From Pontiella agarivorans (lineage in GTDB: Bacteria > Verrucomicrobiota > Kiritimatiellia > Kiritimatiellales > Pontiellaceae), in assembly GCF_034531395.1 (NCBI RefSeq), contig NZ_JARVCO010000006.1:1-64000 (forward strand): DNA of 64,000 nucleotides, written 5' to 3'. Below are positions 52,230 through 61,104 of this stretch, one piece after another (positions within the stretch are counted from its first letter, which is position 1; every line of letters starts with the position of its first letter). The position numbers were made by a program, and so were the translations under genes. The notes below the pieces were generated by a model. The model was not told the DNA's origin, ran no database searches, and saw only the letters and a list, made by a program, of their open reading frames with translations.

Positions 52230-52931
52230 GTGAATGCTGCCACGATCCATCTGAATAAATACCGCAAAGGCTTCACCCTGCTGGAACTGCTGGTGGCACT
52301 TACCTTACTGGTGATTGCGATGTCGATTGCTTTTCAAGCATTCAGCGGCACCGTGCGCGGGTGGAAGCGCGGCATTGAGGTCATCGACGGCATCAAACAC
52401 GGCGATTTCGCCATGCAGCAGATTAAATCAGCACTTAACTCGACCATCTATTTTTTCAATCCGCGAAAAACCTACGCCTTTACCTTTGAAAAAGATTCTT
52501 CGGGCGGACTTCCGGCGGATTCCATCAGCTTTGTCACCTCCAGCGGTGCAATGATGCCCTACGATTCGCCCTTTGCCCGCGGCCCGCACCGACTCCGCCT
52601 TTTTATTGATGAAGAATTCGGGGCCCCAGCTCTGTTTGCAACAGCGCTCCCGGCGGTACCCGATGTTGAAGATGAAGAAAGTGAATTTGAGGCCGAACCC
52701 ATTCTGGTTTCCACGGCCGTCCAGGGATTGGAAATCCTGGTCTGGGATTTTGAAAACGAGGAGTGGACCGAAGAATGGGAAAAGGAAAATGCTGTACCGG
52801 AGCGGATTCAGATCACCATCTATGTCGCGTCCGACGATGAGGACGAAGATCCTATTCCATTCATGCGCGTGCTTGAGATTCCCGTAGCGGAATCGGTGCA
52901 GGATAAACTGACAGGCCCTTCCCTGAAATAA
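52230..52931 (+). CDS. gspJ: Type II secretion minor pseudopilin GspJ-like
   Basis: About 233 residues from GTG 52230; the frame reaches back to 52143 but that would overlap gspI and put 30 unlikely residues before the leader. The prepilin motif is KGFTLLELLVALTLLVIAMS (cleavage after Gly, Glu at +5). The head is rich in acidic residues, with FDNEEW-like and PERIQITIYV segments typical of GspJ. It lies between gspI and gspK, which fixes the assignment. The exact start (GTG with weak GGA) is less certain than the product. Confidence 0.82.
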   Translation: MNAATIHLNKYRKGFTLLELLVALTLLVIAMSIAFQAFSGTVRGWKRGIEVIDGIKHGDFAMQQIKSALNSTIYFFNPRKTYAFTFEKDSSGGLPADSISFVTSSGAMMPYDSPFARGPHRLRLFIDEEFGAPALFATALPAVPDVEDEESEFEAEPILVSTAVQGLEILVWDFENEEWTEEWEKENAVPERIQITIYVASDDEDEDPIPFMRVLEIPVAESVQDKLTGPSLK

Positions 52932-52935
52932 ACTC

Positions 52936-53949
52936 ATGCAGAAGCGAATCAACCAACTGAAAAAAAATAAAGAAGGGGCCGCCCTGCTGGTGGCCATTAT
53001 GGTGTTGCTGATTCTCGGGCTGATCATCGGCTCATTTGCCTTTGAAGTGAATCTGGAGGCCATGCTGGTTTCGTACAAACGTAAAAAATGGCGGGCGGAA
53101 ATGATGGCCCACTCCGGGCTGGAATATGCCCGCGCCATTCTCGACGAACAGGCGAAGGCAAAACAGCTGGAAATTGAAGATCTGGACGAAGATAAAGATG
53201 GCTTCATGCAAGATGCTCTTTTTGTCCAGCGGGGCCTCGCGGTAAACCGTACCTTTTCGTTCGACGACGGCAGTGAATTTACCATTGCCATTGAATCCGC
53301 TGAAGCCGGCCGCAACATCAACCTGCTGACCCGCGACCAATGGCTGGATATTTTCGAAATGGCCAACGTTCCCAACACCGACTGGGACGCCATGATCGAC
53401 TGCCTGATCGACTGGACCGATGAAAGCGACGAACATCAGCTCAACGGGGCCGAATCAGACGATCCGTTCTATCAGGATGCCGGTTATCCCGTAAAAAACG
53501 GCCCGCTTGACAGCGTTGAAGAACTGCTGCTCATCAAAAACTGGGGGCCCGAAATCCTGTACGGCAAACCAGCCGATGAGGAAAGCGACGAAATTTTCGG
53601 CATTTATGACATTCTCACCGTCTGGGGTGACGGCAAAGTCAACCTGAACACCGCCTCGGAAGACCTGCTGCTCAGTTACTCGGAATACGAAGACTGGGAG
53701 CTCGAAAGTGTGTTTGAAGCACGCATGGGCGAGGACATGGAAGCGGGCACGCTCGATGACGGGATCCGCTCGCTCGAGCAGGTCGGTGCCGATGCCGGAA
53801 AATTTAAATTGCAAAGTAGTTTTGTGAAGGTAACGTCTGTGGGAGATATTTACGGTCAGCAATATCAGATCGAGGCAATCTTCCTCATGAAAAGCAAGGA
53901 CTCCGTGGTAGTTTACTGGAATGAAGGACCTGTTAAGCAAAATAAATAA
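52936..53949 (+). CDS. gspK: Type II secretion protein GspK-like
   Basis: 337 residues. The hydrophobic prepilin-like segment is GAALLVAIMVLLILGLIIGS, without the +5 Glu, as is usual for GspK. The body has GspK features: AHSGLEYARAILDEQ, NINLLTRDQWLDIF, IDCLIDWTDESDEH (Ca/tip loop) and VNLNTASEDLL, a helix-hairpin-helix type stretch. It caps the pseudopilus tip. The 3' end overlaps gspL by 29 nt, so they are translationally coupled. Confidence 0.88.
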   Translation: MQKRINQLKKNKEGAALLVAIMVLLILGLIIGSFAFEVNLEAMLVSYKRKKWRAEMMAHSGLEYARAILDEQAKAKQLEIEDLDEDKDGFMQDALFVQRGLAVNRTFSFDDGSEFTIAIESAEAGRNINLLTRDQWLDIFEMANVPNTDWDAMIDCLIDWTDESDEHQLNGAESDDPFYQDAGYPVKNGPLDSVEELLLIKNWGPEILYGKPADEESDEIFGIYDILTVWGDGKVNLNTASEDLLLSYSEYEDWELESVFEARMGEDMEAGTLDDGIRSLEQVGADAGKFKLQSSFVKVTSVGDIYGQQYQIEAIFLMKSKDSVVVYWNEGPVKQNK

Positions 53950-55333
53950 GTTCCGCGAGAAAACGGTGACGGCGGTATGCCGGACACCCGATGGAATTGA
54001 ATGGACCTCTGTGAAGATTTCACAGGAAGGTACCGAACCGGTCAGTCAAAACCGGCTCGATATCGACCTGCCGGATTCGCTGGCTTCGGAAGACCTGGAA
54101 ACGAACGATTTCCCGAATTTTGCGGACAACTTCAAAGGCGAAGTAACAGTGGCTGTACAAGCCTCAGCTCTCCTGATGCGCACAATGGATTTTCCTTCGA
54201 CCGACCCGCAAGAAGTGGCCGATATGGTCGGCTTTCAGATTGATAAAATCTCACCTTTTCCGATAGATCTGCTGGCGGTATCCCACGAAATGCTCAGTGT
54301 CGGCGCCGACACCTCCCGGGTACTGATGAGCGCCGTACGGCGAGAACAGATCAACCATATCGGCGAAGTGTTTGAAAAACATGGAATCCGTATTCACAGT
54401 ATTGATGCACGGGTGCTCGGCTGGCTGAATCTGTTGCAACACGAAAAACGGCTCACCGGAAACGAGTGCGAGATCATTGTGATCGACGATGGAATCGATC
54501 TCGTCCTTGCCGTACTGCACAACGGGCAGCCGCTGACCTTCCGTCCGCTGGCCGGAAGCCTGAATGACCCCGAAATACCGGCTGAACTGGCATACGAATT
54601 CAGCTACACCCTGACCACACTTGATGCGGAATACGACCTGCCCGCACCGGAAAATATCCATTTCTGGACGCTCGAACATCTTCCGCCGGTCTTCGTATCC
54701 GAACTCTCAGAAAAAACCGGTGTAACAATTGAAAACAGCACACTCGCGGAGCTGCCGCCTCTCTCGGAAGGAATCCTGCGGCGCACACTCAGCGCAGAAC
54801 CGCACATTGAATTGATTCCCGCAGAATGGCTTGAGCAGGAAAAAAACCGTAAAATGCGCAAACAGTTTGCTATTCTGACCGGCAGTATTGCCGCGGTCTG
54901 GCTCAGCATACTGCTCATATTCCTGAGCGTCTTTAAAATTCGCGATATGAAGCTGGCATCTGTCCAAAAAGAGGCTGCGGCCATTGCACCGCTTGCGGCG
55001 CAGGCAGCACAGAATAAAAATAAGCTCGAAAAACTAAAAGCCGCCTCAGACCGCACCTACTCCTCGCTCGAATGCCTGCGCGAAGCCACCCGCCTGTTGC
55101 CCGCCGGTGATATTGAATTTGTCTCTTATAACTATTCCAAAGATAAAGGCGTAACCCTTCGCGGAACCGGACGCGATAAAAGTATCATTACCGATTTCTA
55201 CACCACTCTGAACAAATCTGATCTGTTCGACGGCGTTCGTAATGAATCCGTTACCGAAAAAACCACAAAAGGCGTCCGACGCGCGGTATTTTCAGTCACC
55301 CTTCCTCTATCAAGGAAGGAGGAGAGTTCATGA
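53921..55333 (+). CDS. gspL: Type II secretion GspL-like (PilM-PilN fusion layout)
   Basis: 470 residues. Cytoplasmic actin-like domain (about 10-300; MVGFQIDKISPFPIDLLAVS, IIVIDDGIDLVLAVLHNGQ), one membrane helix (about 310-331, GSIAAVWLSILLIFLSVF), then a coiled segment and a periplasmic ferredoxin-like domain ending in TTKGVRRAVFSVTLPL. This equals a PilM-like domain fused to a PilN-like domain, the general plan of GspL. It links the secretion ATPase to the inner-membrane platform. Overlaps gspK (29 nt) and gspM (4 nt). Confidence 0.87.
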   Translation: MKDLLSKINKFREKTVTAVCRTPDGIEWTSVKISQEGTEPVSQNRLDIDLPDSLASEDLETNDFPNFADNFKGEVTVAVQASALLMRTMDFPSTDPQEVADMVGFQIDKISPFPIDLLAVSHEMLSVGADTSRVLMSAVRREQINHIGEVFEKHGIRIHSIDARVLGWLNLLQHEKRLTGNECEIIVIDDGIDLVLAVLHNGQPLTFRPLAGSLNDPEIPAELAYEFSYTLTTLDAEYDLPAPENIHFWTLEHLPPVFVSELSEKTGVTIENSTLAELPPLSEGILRRTLSAEPHIELIPAEWLEQEKNRKMRKQFAILTGSIAAVWLSILLIFLSVFKIRDMKLASVQKEAAAIAPLAAQAAQNKNKLEKLKAASDRTYSSLECLREATRLLPAGDIEFVSYNYSKDKGVTLRGTGRDKSIITDFYTTLNKSDLFDGVRNESVTEKTTKGVRRAVFSVTLPLSRKEESS

Positions 55334-55890
55334 AAATCTCTCAACGGGAAATGGTTCTCGGCGTCGCCACCCTCGCCCTGATCATGGGCGGTTTAACCTA
55401 TGTCGTCATCCACAAAAAAATGGCGGTGCACCGAACCAATAAAACAAAAATTGAAAATCTGCGGCAGCAGATCCTACTCGATGAAGCACGAATTCGCATG
55501 CAGCAAAACTGGATCGAGGAACTCAACGAACTTCAGAAGGATCTCCGCGTTTTCAATACCGAACAGAAATCGGTATCGCCCGAGCTGATGAAAACCGTCA
55601 ACACCATTGCCGGAAAACACGGCCTGCATATCACCCGCAGCCAGCCGCGCACGGAAAAACCGACCGGCGACCTTTTTGAACTTCCCATCAACTGTGTCTG
55701 GGACGGTGAACTCGAGGCGCTCGTTGACTTCCTTACCGAACTTCAGCAACAGGGCGTCCGTTACGATGTCCGCTCGCTGACTGCTCAGCCTGCCGGAAAA
55801 AACAGCGGAAAGCTTAAAGGAAACATCGTCATTCACTGCGTCTACACCCGTAAACCCGGCGGTGCACTGAAAAATCCCCCTGAAAAATGA
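55330..55890 (+). CDS. gspM: Type II secretion GspM/PilO-like protein
   Basis: 186 residues: short cytoplasmic start, membrane helix VLGVATLALIMGGLTYVVIH, coiled coil (about 35-75, ENLRQQILLDEARIRMQQNW), then a ferredoxin-like domain (LPINCVWDGELEALVDFLTE, GVRYDVRSLTA). ATG overlaps the gspL stop by 4 nt. This position and layout fit GspM or PilO, the assembly partner of GspL/PilN. It ends the gsp run; the next gene is an unrelated hydrolase. Confidence 0.82.
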   Translation: MKISQREMVLGVATLALIMGGLTYVVIHKKMAVHRTNKTKIENLRQQILLDEARIRMQQNWIEELNELQKDLRVFNTEQKSVSPELMKTVNTIAGKHGLHITRSQPRTEKPTGDLFELPINCVWDGELEALVDFLTELQQQGVRYDVRSLTAQPAGKNSGKLKGNIVIHCVYTRKPGGALKNPPEK

Positions 55891-55891
55891 T

Positions 55892-56515
55892 ATGAATATT
55901 CAGCCCATTCCTACCGGGGCATATCAGGAAATGTGCTACCTCGTCTGGGGAACCGATAGAAAAACCCTTGTTTTCGATCCCGGCGACGACGCAGATCACA
56001 TTTCCCAATGCCTGGAACAGCACGATCTCGAAGTCGCCGCCTATGTACTGACCCATACACACTACGATCACATCAACGCACTCGCCGATCTGTACGATCT
56101 CCGGCCCGCCCCAATTTATGTCCATTCGAAAGACTGGGAATGGGCCTTTGATGACCGAAACCAGAGCCCCCCCTATTATCCACGCCCGCGCAGCCCCGAA
56201 ACAGATAACATCCACTGGCTGGAAACCTCCAAGAACCGGACGATTGCCGACCTGAATTTCCAATGTCTGGAAACGCCCGGCCATACCCCCGGCGGCTGTT
56301 GCCTCCTGTTTCCAGAGGGTCGATTTATACTCACAGGCGACACCCTGTTCAAAGGGTCGTGCGGTCGCACCGACCTCCCTGGCGGCAACCCGCGGGAGAT
56401 GAAAAATTCACTGAAAAAACTTCAACAGCTTCCCGATGAAATTCAGATTTTTCCAGGTCACGGGGAGAACAGCACCATCGGGCACGAAAAAGCCACCAAC
56501 TTTTTTATGCAGTAG
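55892..56515 (+). CDS. Metallo-beta-lactamase-fold hydrolase (glyoxalase II-like)
   Basis: 207 residues. Zinc-binding motif LTHTHYDHINALADLY, further His in ETPGHTPGGCCLLFPEG and FPGHGENSTIG, and Asp in LTGDTLFKGSCGRTDLPGGN. No extra domains. The family hydrolyses thioesters such as S-lactoylglutathione or serves other detoxification roles; in a strict anaerobe without obvious glutathione use the true substrate is open. It starts 1 nt after gspM, so probably same transcript by position only. A near copy of the 15-bp palindrome lies at 56258-56272. Confidence 0.9.
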   Translation: MNIQPIPTGAYQEMCYLVWGTDRKTLVFDPGDDADHISQCLEQHDLEVAAYVLTHTHYDHINALADLYDLRPAPIYVHSKDWEWAFDDRNQSPPYYPRPRSPETDNIHWLETSKNRTIADLNFQCLETPGHTPGGCCLLFPEGRFILTGDTLFKGSCGRTDLPGGNPREMKNSLKKLQQLPDEIQIFPGHGENSTIGHEKATNFFMQ

Positions 56516-56526
56516 AAAATATCTCC

Positions 56527-56605
56527 CACACCTTCGAAGGTGTGAAATTATTCTCTTATATACTCAATATATTTGGATATTAATAACCACACCTTCGAAG
56601 CTGTG
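56527..56605. repeat. Paired 18-bp palindromes between convergent genes
   Basis: CACACCTTCGAAGGTGTG (56527-56544) is a perfect palindrome, and CACACCTTCGAAGCTGTG (56588-56605) repeats it with one change, 61 bp apart. The second copy is further framed by CTCAATATA (56563-56571) and TATATTGAG (56606-56614). The site lies between the convergent hydrolase and ftsZ ends, where a bidirectional terminator or a protein-binding site would fit. No T run follows directly. Confidence 0.7.
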
Positions 56606-56641
56606 TATATTGAGCTGACCCCTCAGATAACTTTATCCAGC

Positions 56642-57790
56642 CTATCTGGGAAGTTTGATATCACGGCGAATATAGGTCGGCACATCAAGATCCTCGTTGT
56701 TATGAATCGTCGGATCTGTATGAATAAACTCCCCTTTGCCGGTCGTTTCCAGCAACAGTTCTCCCTGCGCGGGGTGACTGTTTTTATTGAACAGATCCCG
56801 CTGACGCTGGCTGTCTACCAGCGGTTCTTTCCATGCTTCAGCAACGAGTACGATCGCAGAAAGACGTCCTTCAAAAGATCGATCCGTGGCTACACCGAAA
56901 TTGATCCATACGTCCTCCGGCAGTTTTTCCTGCAGTCTGGAAAGCACCTCATCCACCTCAGCCAGCTTCAGGTCTATGCCACCGGTCAGCCCAATCACAA
57001 TGCCTACTGCCGACTCCAGCATGCGTCCTTTATTCAGCAGTCGGTGCGTCGTCAGAGCGTCCACGACCGCAGCAGCCCGGCCTTCTCCCGCTCCATCGGC
57101 ACTCGCGAAATGACAAAATCCGTCACAGTTGCGCAGCATCGTGTGAATACACGCAAAATCAAGCCCGACCACTCCGTGTCGACTCAACAGACGGCTGATC
57201 GAAAATATACCATCCATCATTACCTGGTGGCTCCGGGCATAGGCCTGTTCCACCGGCAGTTCCGCATCGGAACGGTCGACCAGCCGTTCATTCTGAATCT
57301 GAATAATAGCATCTGAATGGGTACGGATACGCGCAAGGGTATCCTCTGCAGTACGACGTATTTTCGTCCCCTCAAATTTAAACGGCATGGAAACCATGGT
57401 CAGCACCAGCGCACCGGCCTCACGTGCGATACGGGTAATCACCGGTACTGCGCCCGAACCCGTACCGCCGCCCAACCCTGCCACCATTACGAGCAGATCG
57501 ATTTTTCTCAACTGTTTCCGGATATTTGAAGAATCCTTTTCAATCGACTGACGGCCCAGTTCCACATCGCCGCCAGAGCTGAGTCCGCGTGTGATGGTAG
57601 CACCCACATGAATCGTATTTTCCATGTCCAGCGCATCCAGCACCTTGGTGTCGGTGTCAATCGCCACAGCCTGCAGATCCGGTTTGAGGGCAACCATCGC
57701 CGCCACCGCCCGGGCCCCGCTGCTGCCTACACCCATCACCAGCATCTTCGGAACATGAATTTCACTCTTTCCGCTCCGCTGCTCACTCAT
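56642..57790 (-). CDS. ftsZ: Cell-division GTPase FtsZ (divergent)
   Basis: 382 residues. The tubulin signature GLGGGTGSGAVPVI and FtsZ blocks TMVSMPFKFEGTKIRRTAED and INFGVATDRSFEGRLSAIVL are present, and a C-terminal peptide DLDVPTYIRRDIKLPR resembles the FtsA-binding tail. Departures: the first glycine loop reads MGVGSSGARAV instead of IGVGGGGGNAV, and the T7-loop/helix-8 motif reads VVGLDFACIHTML where other FtsZ have NVDFADV. The second catalytic Asp is thus Cys and the Asn is Gly. Position directly after ftsA (8-nt overlap) supports identity. GTPase activity may be weak or altered. Confidence 0.92.
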   Translation of the reverse strand: MSEQRSGKSEIHVPKMLVMGVGSSGARAVAAMVALKPDLQAVAIDTDTKVLDALDMENTIHVGATITRGLSSGGDVELGRQSIEKDSSNIRKQLRKIDLLVMVAGLGGGTGSGAVPVITRIAREAGALVLTMVSMPFKFEGTKIRRTAEDTLARIRTHSDAIIQIQNERLVDRSDAELPVEQAYARSHQVMMDGIFSISRLLSRHGVVGLDFACIHTMLRNCDGFCHFASADGAGEGRAAAVVDALTTHRLLNKGRMLESAVGIVIGLTGGIDLKLAEVDEVLSRLQEKLPEDVWINFGVATDRSFEGRLSAIVLVAEAWKEPLVDSQRQRDLFNKNSHPAQGELLLETTGKGEFIHTDPTIHNNEDLDVPTYIRRDIKLPR

Positions 57791-59009
57791 CGGAACCTCC
57801 CCAGAACAGATTCAGCAGGGTTTTTCCCAGCGAACGTTTTTCCACAGGGCGATTGAGCGATGCCGCATAGCGGATGGCCCCAACATGACTGGCATAGAGC
57901 GGGGCATCCTTTGCCGACGGCAGCCCCTGCACATCAAACGGTTTTCCATGCATGCACGGAACGTTAAATACTTTCTGTCCAAGATCACGCGCCCCGTTCA
58001 GAAACGAACCGCCACCAGTCAGCAACACACCGGCACTCAGCGGGACATTTGGCGACTGCACTTCCACAGCCTCCTTCACCAGCGTGAAAATCTCCTCCAT
58101 CCGCGCATTGATAATCGTATTCAGCGTCACCGCCCGAACCATTTTTCCGCTGAAACCCTGCGCCGCCGCAGGAATAGAAATATTATGATCCCGCTCCATC
58201 AGATTGGTCAGCGCACTGCCGTCCTTCTGCTTCACCAGCTCCGCCTGACTCAGCGGAATCTGCAACCCCACAGAAATATCGTTGGTCACGTGATCTCCAC
58301 CCACCGCAAAGGATCCGGCCGCCTGAATAAATCCGTCATGATACAACGTAAAATCGGTAGTCCCGCCGCCGATATCAATCACCAGAACGCCCGCCTTTTT
58401 CTGCTCATCCGTCACCACCGCCAGAGCAGAGCACAGTCCGCTGAACACCGCATCGGAACAGGCAATTGGAGCGTCATCGACCAGTTTTCGAAAATTATCC
58501 ACAGCACTTCGTTTCGCATGAATCGTCAGCATATCCACCCGAAGCTCTTCCCCCGCCATACCAGCCGGGTTGGTAATATTCACCGTATCATCGAGCTGAA
58601 AATACTGCTGCAGCGTATGCAGCTTGATCCGGTTATCGGGTAGTGCCACCTTGCGGGCAATTTCCACCACCTCATCCATATCCTGTTCATCAACTTCCGA
58701 AAGGCGGTTTTCCAGCGGATCCACCAAACGGTGGAACCCTGTACTTTTTTTGGCCATCGCCTGCCCGCCTGAAGTAATCAGTACAATCGAATGAATACTC
58801 TTACGCCGATTTTCCTCCGCCGATTTTATGGCTTTGCGCACACACTTAATCGCATCATCGCGGTTATAAATTTCACCCTTTCGGATACCGCGCGATTGGG
58901 TCTCGCCAATGCCGATAATTGAAACCACACCATCATCGCGCACCTCGCCCACCATAGTGCGGACGGTACTTGTGCCGATTTCCAGAACTGCCGTTGCGTC
59001 AAGAGCCAT
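57783..59009 (-). CDS. ftsA: Cell-division actin homologue FtsA
   Basis: 408 residues. Actin-fold nucleotide motifs are AVLEIGTSTVRTMVGE (phosphate 1), GVLVIDIGGGTTDFTLYHDG (phosphate 2) and GVLLTGGGSFLNGARDLG (adenosine). The FtsA-specific 1C subdomain lies between about residues 80 and 165. A C-terminal amphipathic helix (LGKTLLNLFWGGSDE) would tether it to the membrane. It recruits FtsZ to the membrane. The gene overlaps ftsZ by 8 nt and follows ftsQ by 10 nt. Confidence 0.96.
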   Translation of the reverse strand: MALDATAVLEIGTSTVRTMVGEVRDDGVVSIIGIGETQSRGIRKGEIYNRDDAIKCVRKAIKSAEENRRKSIHSIVLITSGGQAMAKKSTGFHRLVDPLENRLSEVDEQDMDEVVEIARKVALPDNRIKLHTLQQYFQLDDTVNITNPAGMAGEELRVDMLTIHAKRSAVDNFRKLVDDAPIACSDAVFSGLCSALAVVTDEQKKAGVLVIDIGGGTTDFTLYHDGFIQAAGSFAVGGDHVTNDISVGLQIPLSQAELVKQKDGSALTNLMERDHNISIPAAAQGFSGKMVRAVTLNTIINARMEEIFTLVKEAVEVQSPNVPLSAGVLLTGGGSFLNGARDLGQKVFNVPCMHGKPFDVQGLPSAKDAPLYASHVGAIRYAASLNRPVEKRSLGKTLLNLFWGGSDE

Positions 59010-59019
59010 CGTTCACCGG

Positions 59020-59856
59020 TTAATAATAGGTCACCGGCACTTTGGCCGAATCCAGCGTGAGATCCACTTCTTTCACCCGCTGCCCCTGGCCATTGGCAAT
59101 TTTAATCAGCGTCGCCAGATTCTGCAGTTTGGGCTTAAGCGAAAAACGCGGCATGCGCACACGAATATCCCCATGCAGCCGCATATCAATAAAATCAGAA
59201 TATTTCAAATCCAGCGTCTCAATCTGGATATAGGTCCGCAGATACCCCGAACTCTCACAGATGCCGATGATCTTCAGCGCGGTCTCCACATCGGTGACCC
59301 CAACAGCTTCCCCCAGAAGCAGCTCGGTATCAAGCCCCTTGATCAACGGCAGACTCTTCGACTTGATCGAAGGAGGCATCACAAAACCGTAGCGATCAAC
59401 CCGCAACGGAAGCCCCCGTTTTTTAACCCCCTCAATCCGGGCAACCGCCATCCGTTCCTTCACCTCGATAATCAGCGTATGCGGCAACCTGCGTTCCAGC
59501 GAAACCGATTCAATCTGGGATACTTCCTCCAGCTTCTTTTCGATCTCACGGAACGACTGATCCCACAAATTCATCCCCTCGCGCAATCCCGTCGTTTCAC
59601 GGATAAAATCCTCTTTCAGACGGCCATTGCTCGAAATCTCCAAATGCTGAATTTCAAAGCGCGGATTGCCCGCATAGAGTTTGTAACCAACCCATCTAAA
59701 GCCCGAAAAAATACCGAAACCGATCGCCCCGAGAACCAGCAGCAGAAAAACAACCGAAACCGAGCGGCGCGCCCGGGTTCCGCCGTCCACCCCGCGCTTT
59801 TTCGCCCGCACATAATGTGTTTTTTTCCGTGTTGTTTTCTTCTTTACCGCCGCCAT
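59020..59856 (-). CDS. ftsQ: Cell-division protein FtsQ
   Basis: 278 residues from ATG 59856, 9 nt after CAGGAG; a GTG at 59886 overlapping the ddl stop is less likely. A basic cytoplasmic tail (KKKTTRKKTHYVRAKKRGVD) is followed by one membrane helix (SVSVVFLLLVLGAIGFGIFS), a POTRA domain (FEIQHLEISSNGRLKEDFIR, ETTGLREGMNLWDQSFREIE) and the FtsQ beta domain ending AKVPVTYY. It connects early and late divisome proteins. Order ddl-ftsQ-ftsA-ftsZ is the standard dcw arrangement, without the murC/murB usually upstream of ddl. Confidence 0.93.
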   Translation of the reverse strand: MAAVKKKTTRKKTHYVRAKKRGVDGGTRARRSVSVVFLLLVLGAIGFGIFSGFRWVGYKLYAGNPRFEIQHLEISSNGRLKEDFIRETTGLREGMNLWDQSFREIEKKLEEVSQIESVSLERRLPHTLIIEVKERMAVARIEGVKKRGLPLRVDRYGFVMPPSIKSKSLPLIKGLDTELLLGEAVGVTDVETALKIIGICESSGYLRTYIQIETLDLKYSDFIDMRLHGDIRVRMPRFSLKPKLQNLATLIKIANGQGQRVKEVDLTLDSAKVPVTYY

Positions 59857-59885
59857 GCAAACCAGCTCCTGAAACAATCGCGACA

Positions 59886-60779
59886 CTATAGATGAGCCCG
59901 TTCCATGATGCTACAGCAAAGCTCGGAAAAACCGACCCCCGCCGCCCCCGCCGCCTTTGGAAGCAGGCTCGTCGCCGTAAACCCCGGAATCGCATTCAGC
60001 TCCAGCACATACGGCCGGTTTTCCGGCGACAGCCGGAAATCCACCCGCCCAAACGTATCTGCTTCCAATGCCCGGAAAGTACGCAGTGCCAGCGCCTGCA
60101 GATCCGCCGTAATCTCCGCCCCCAGCTCCGCCGGGCAGACATAATGCGTATCACCCGTCACATACTTCGCCTCAAAATCATACCACTCCGACTCCGGAAT
60201 AATCTCCACCACCGGAAGCACCCGACCGTTCACCACCCCCACCGTCAGCTCCCGCCCCGGAATATATTCCTCCACCAGAACCTCTTCTGAATACTGCTGC
60301 GCATCCGCAAACGCCTCCCCAAAACCAGCCTCTTCAACAACCAGATGACACCCCACACTTGACCCTTCCCGCGGCGGCTTCACCACCAGCGGAACTCCCA
60401 ATTTCCGATCCATGGAACACTGCAACACCTCTCCCGGCGCAACCGGAATCCCGTTTTCCTCCAGCACCCTCCGCGTCAGAATCTTATCAAATGAAATGCG
60501 GCTCGACTCCGGCCCCGACCCCGTAAACGGAAGCTTCATTTCCCTCAACCGACTCTGAATTCCCCCGTCCTCACCAAACCGGCCATGCAATGCCACAAAC
60601 ACCGCCTCAATTCCATCCGGCAGCTGAAAATCCTCTGAAACAACATCCACCTCCGTCACCTCATAGCCACCGTCACGCAATCCCTGCGCAATGGCTTCCC
60701 CTGACTTCAGCGAAACCGCCCGCTCCGACGAAATTCCCCCCATTAAAACCGCAACCTTTGAAAATCTACGCGCACACAT
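59886..60779 (-). CDS. ddl: D-alanine--D-alanine ligase
   Basis: 297 residues; AGGAAGGAAA precedes ATG 60779. An ATP-grasp enzyme joining two D-Ala for peptidoglycan. N-terminal VAVLMGGISSERAVSLKSGE, FVALHGRFGEDGGIQSRL, PLVVKPPREGSSVGCHLV (ATP binding), EEYIPGRELTVGVVNG, and the Mg-binding RVDFRLSPENRPYVLELNAI end are all in place. It heads the division cluster and shows that peptidoglycan is made. Confidence 0.96.
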   Translation of the reverse strand: MCARRFSKVAVLMGGISSERAVSLKSGEAIAQGLRDGGYEVTEVDVVSEDFQLPDGIEAVFVALHGRFGEDGGIQSRLREMKLPFTGSGPESSRISFDKILTRRVLEENGIPVAPGEVLQCSMDRKLGVPLVVKPPREGSSVGCHLVVEEAGFGEAFADAQQYSEEVLVEEYIPGRELTVGVVNGRVLPVVEIIPESEWYDFEAKYVTGDTHYVCPAELGAEITADLQALALRTFRALEADTFGRVDFRLSPENRPYVLELNAIPGFTATSLLPKAAGAAGVGFSELCCSIMERAHL

Positions 60780-60950
60780 ACCACTTTCCTTCCTAACCGA
60801 AATTTGAACGGAGCACCCTAATCATTAACACTCACCAGCTCAAGATTTGGTTCCAGACCATACTCCTCGCTATGAATCTTAAAAATCCAGATCAACGCAA
60901 TTTCAATCCTCAAAACCTCTTTAAAAATCGCCTCCCGACCTTCCTGAAAA

Positions 60951-60982
60951 CTTCAATCCACGCGCCCCGGGCGGGGCGCGAC
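60951..60982 (-). CRISPR. Solitary type I-C-like CRISPR repeat (orphan or relic)
   Basis: On the minus strand the 32 bases start GTCGCGCCCCG, contain a palindromic stem GCGCCCC/GGGGCGC, and end GCGTGGATTGAAG. Type I-C repeats share the start GTCGC, the stem, and the end GCGTGGATTGAAAC. Only one copy exists, and no cas gene is in the window. It lies in the 325-base gap between ddl and the YggU gene; the rest of that gap shows no gene. Confidence 0.7.
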
Positions 60983-61104
60983 CAATTGCCGCCACCGAAT
61001 AACTATCCTTCGCAAGTAAAGTCCATGCCCGCAGTTTACACCCGGAAAACAGGATTGCCTTTGGTATGGATTTGTTAAAGATGCCGGGATGTATGGAGGT
61101 ATAT

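Noticed and set aside
60800-61100. A possible CRISPR array around the solitary repeat
   Set aside because: The flanking 66-base register holds no second repeat. TTTCAATCC at 60901 is only a short match at the wrong spacing.
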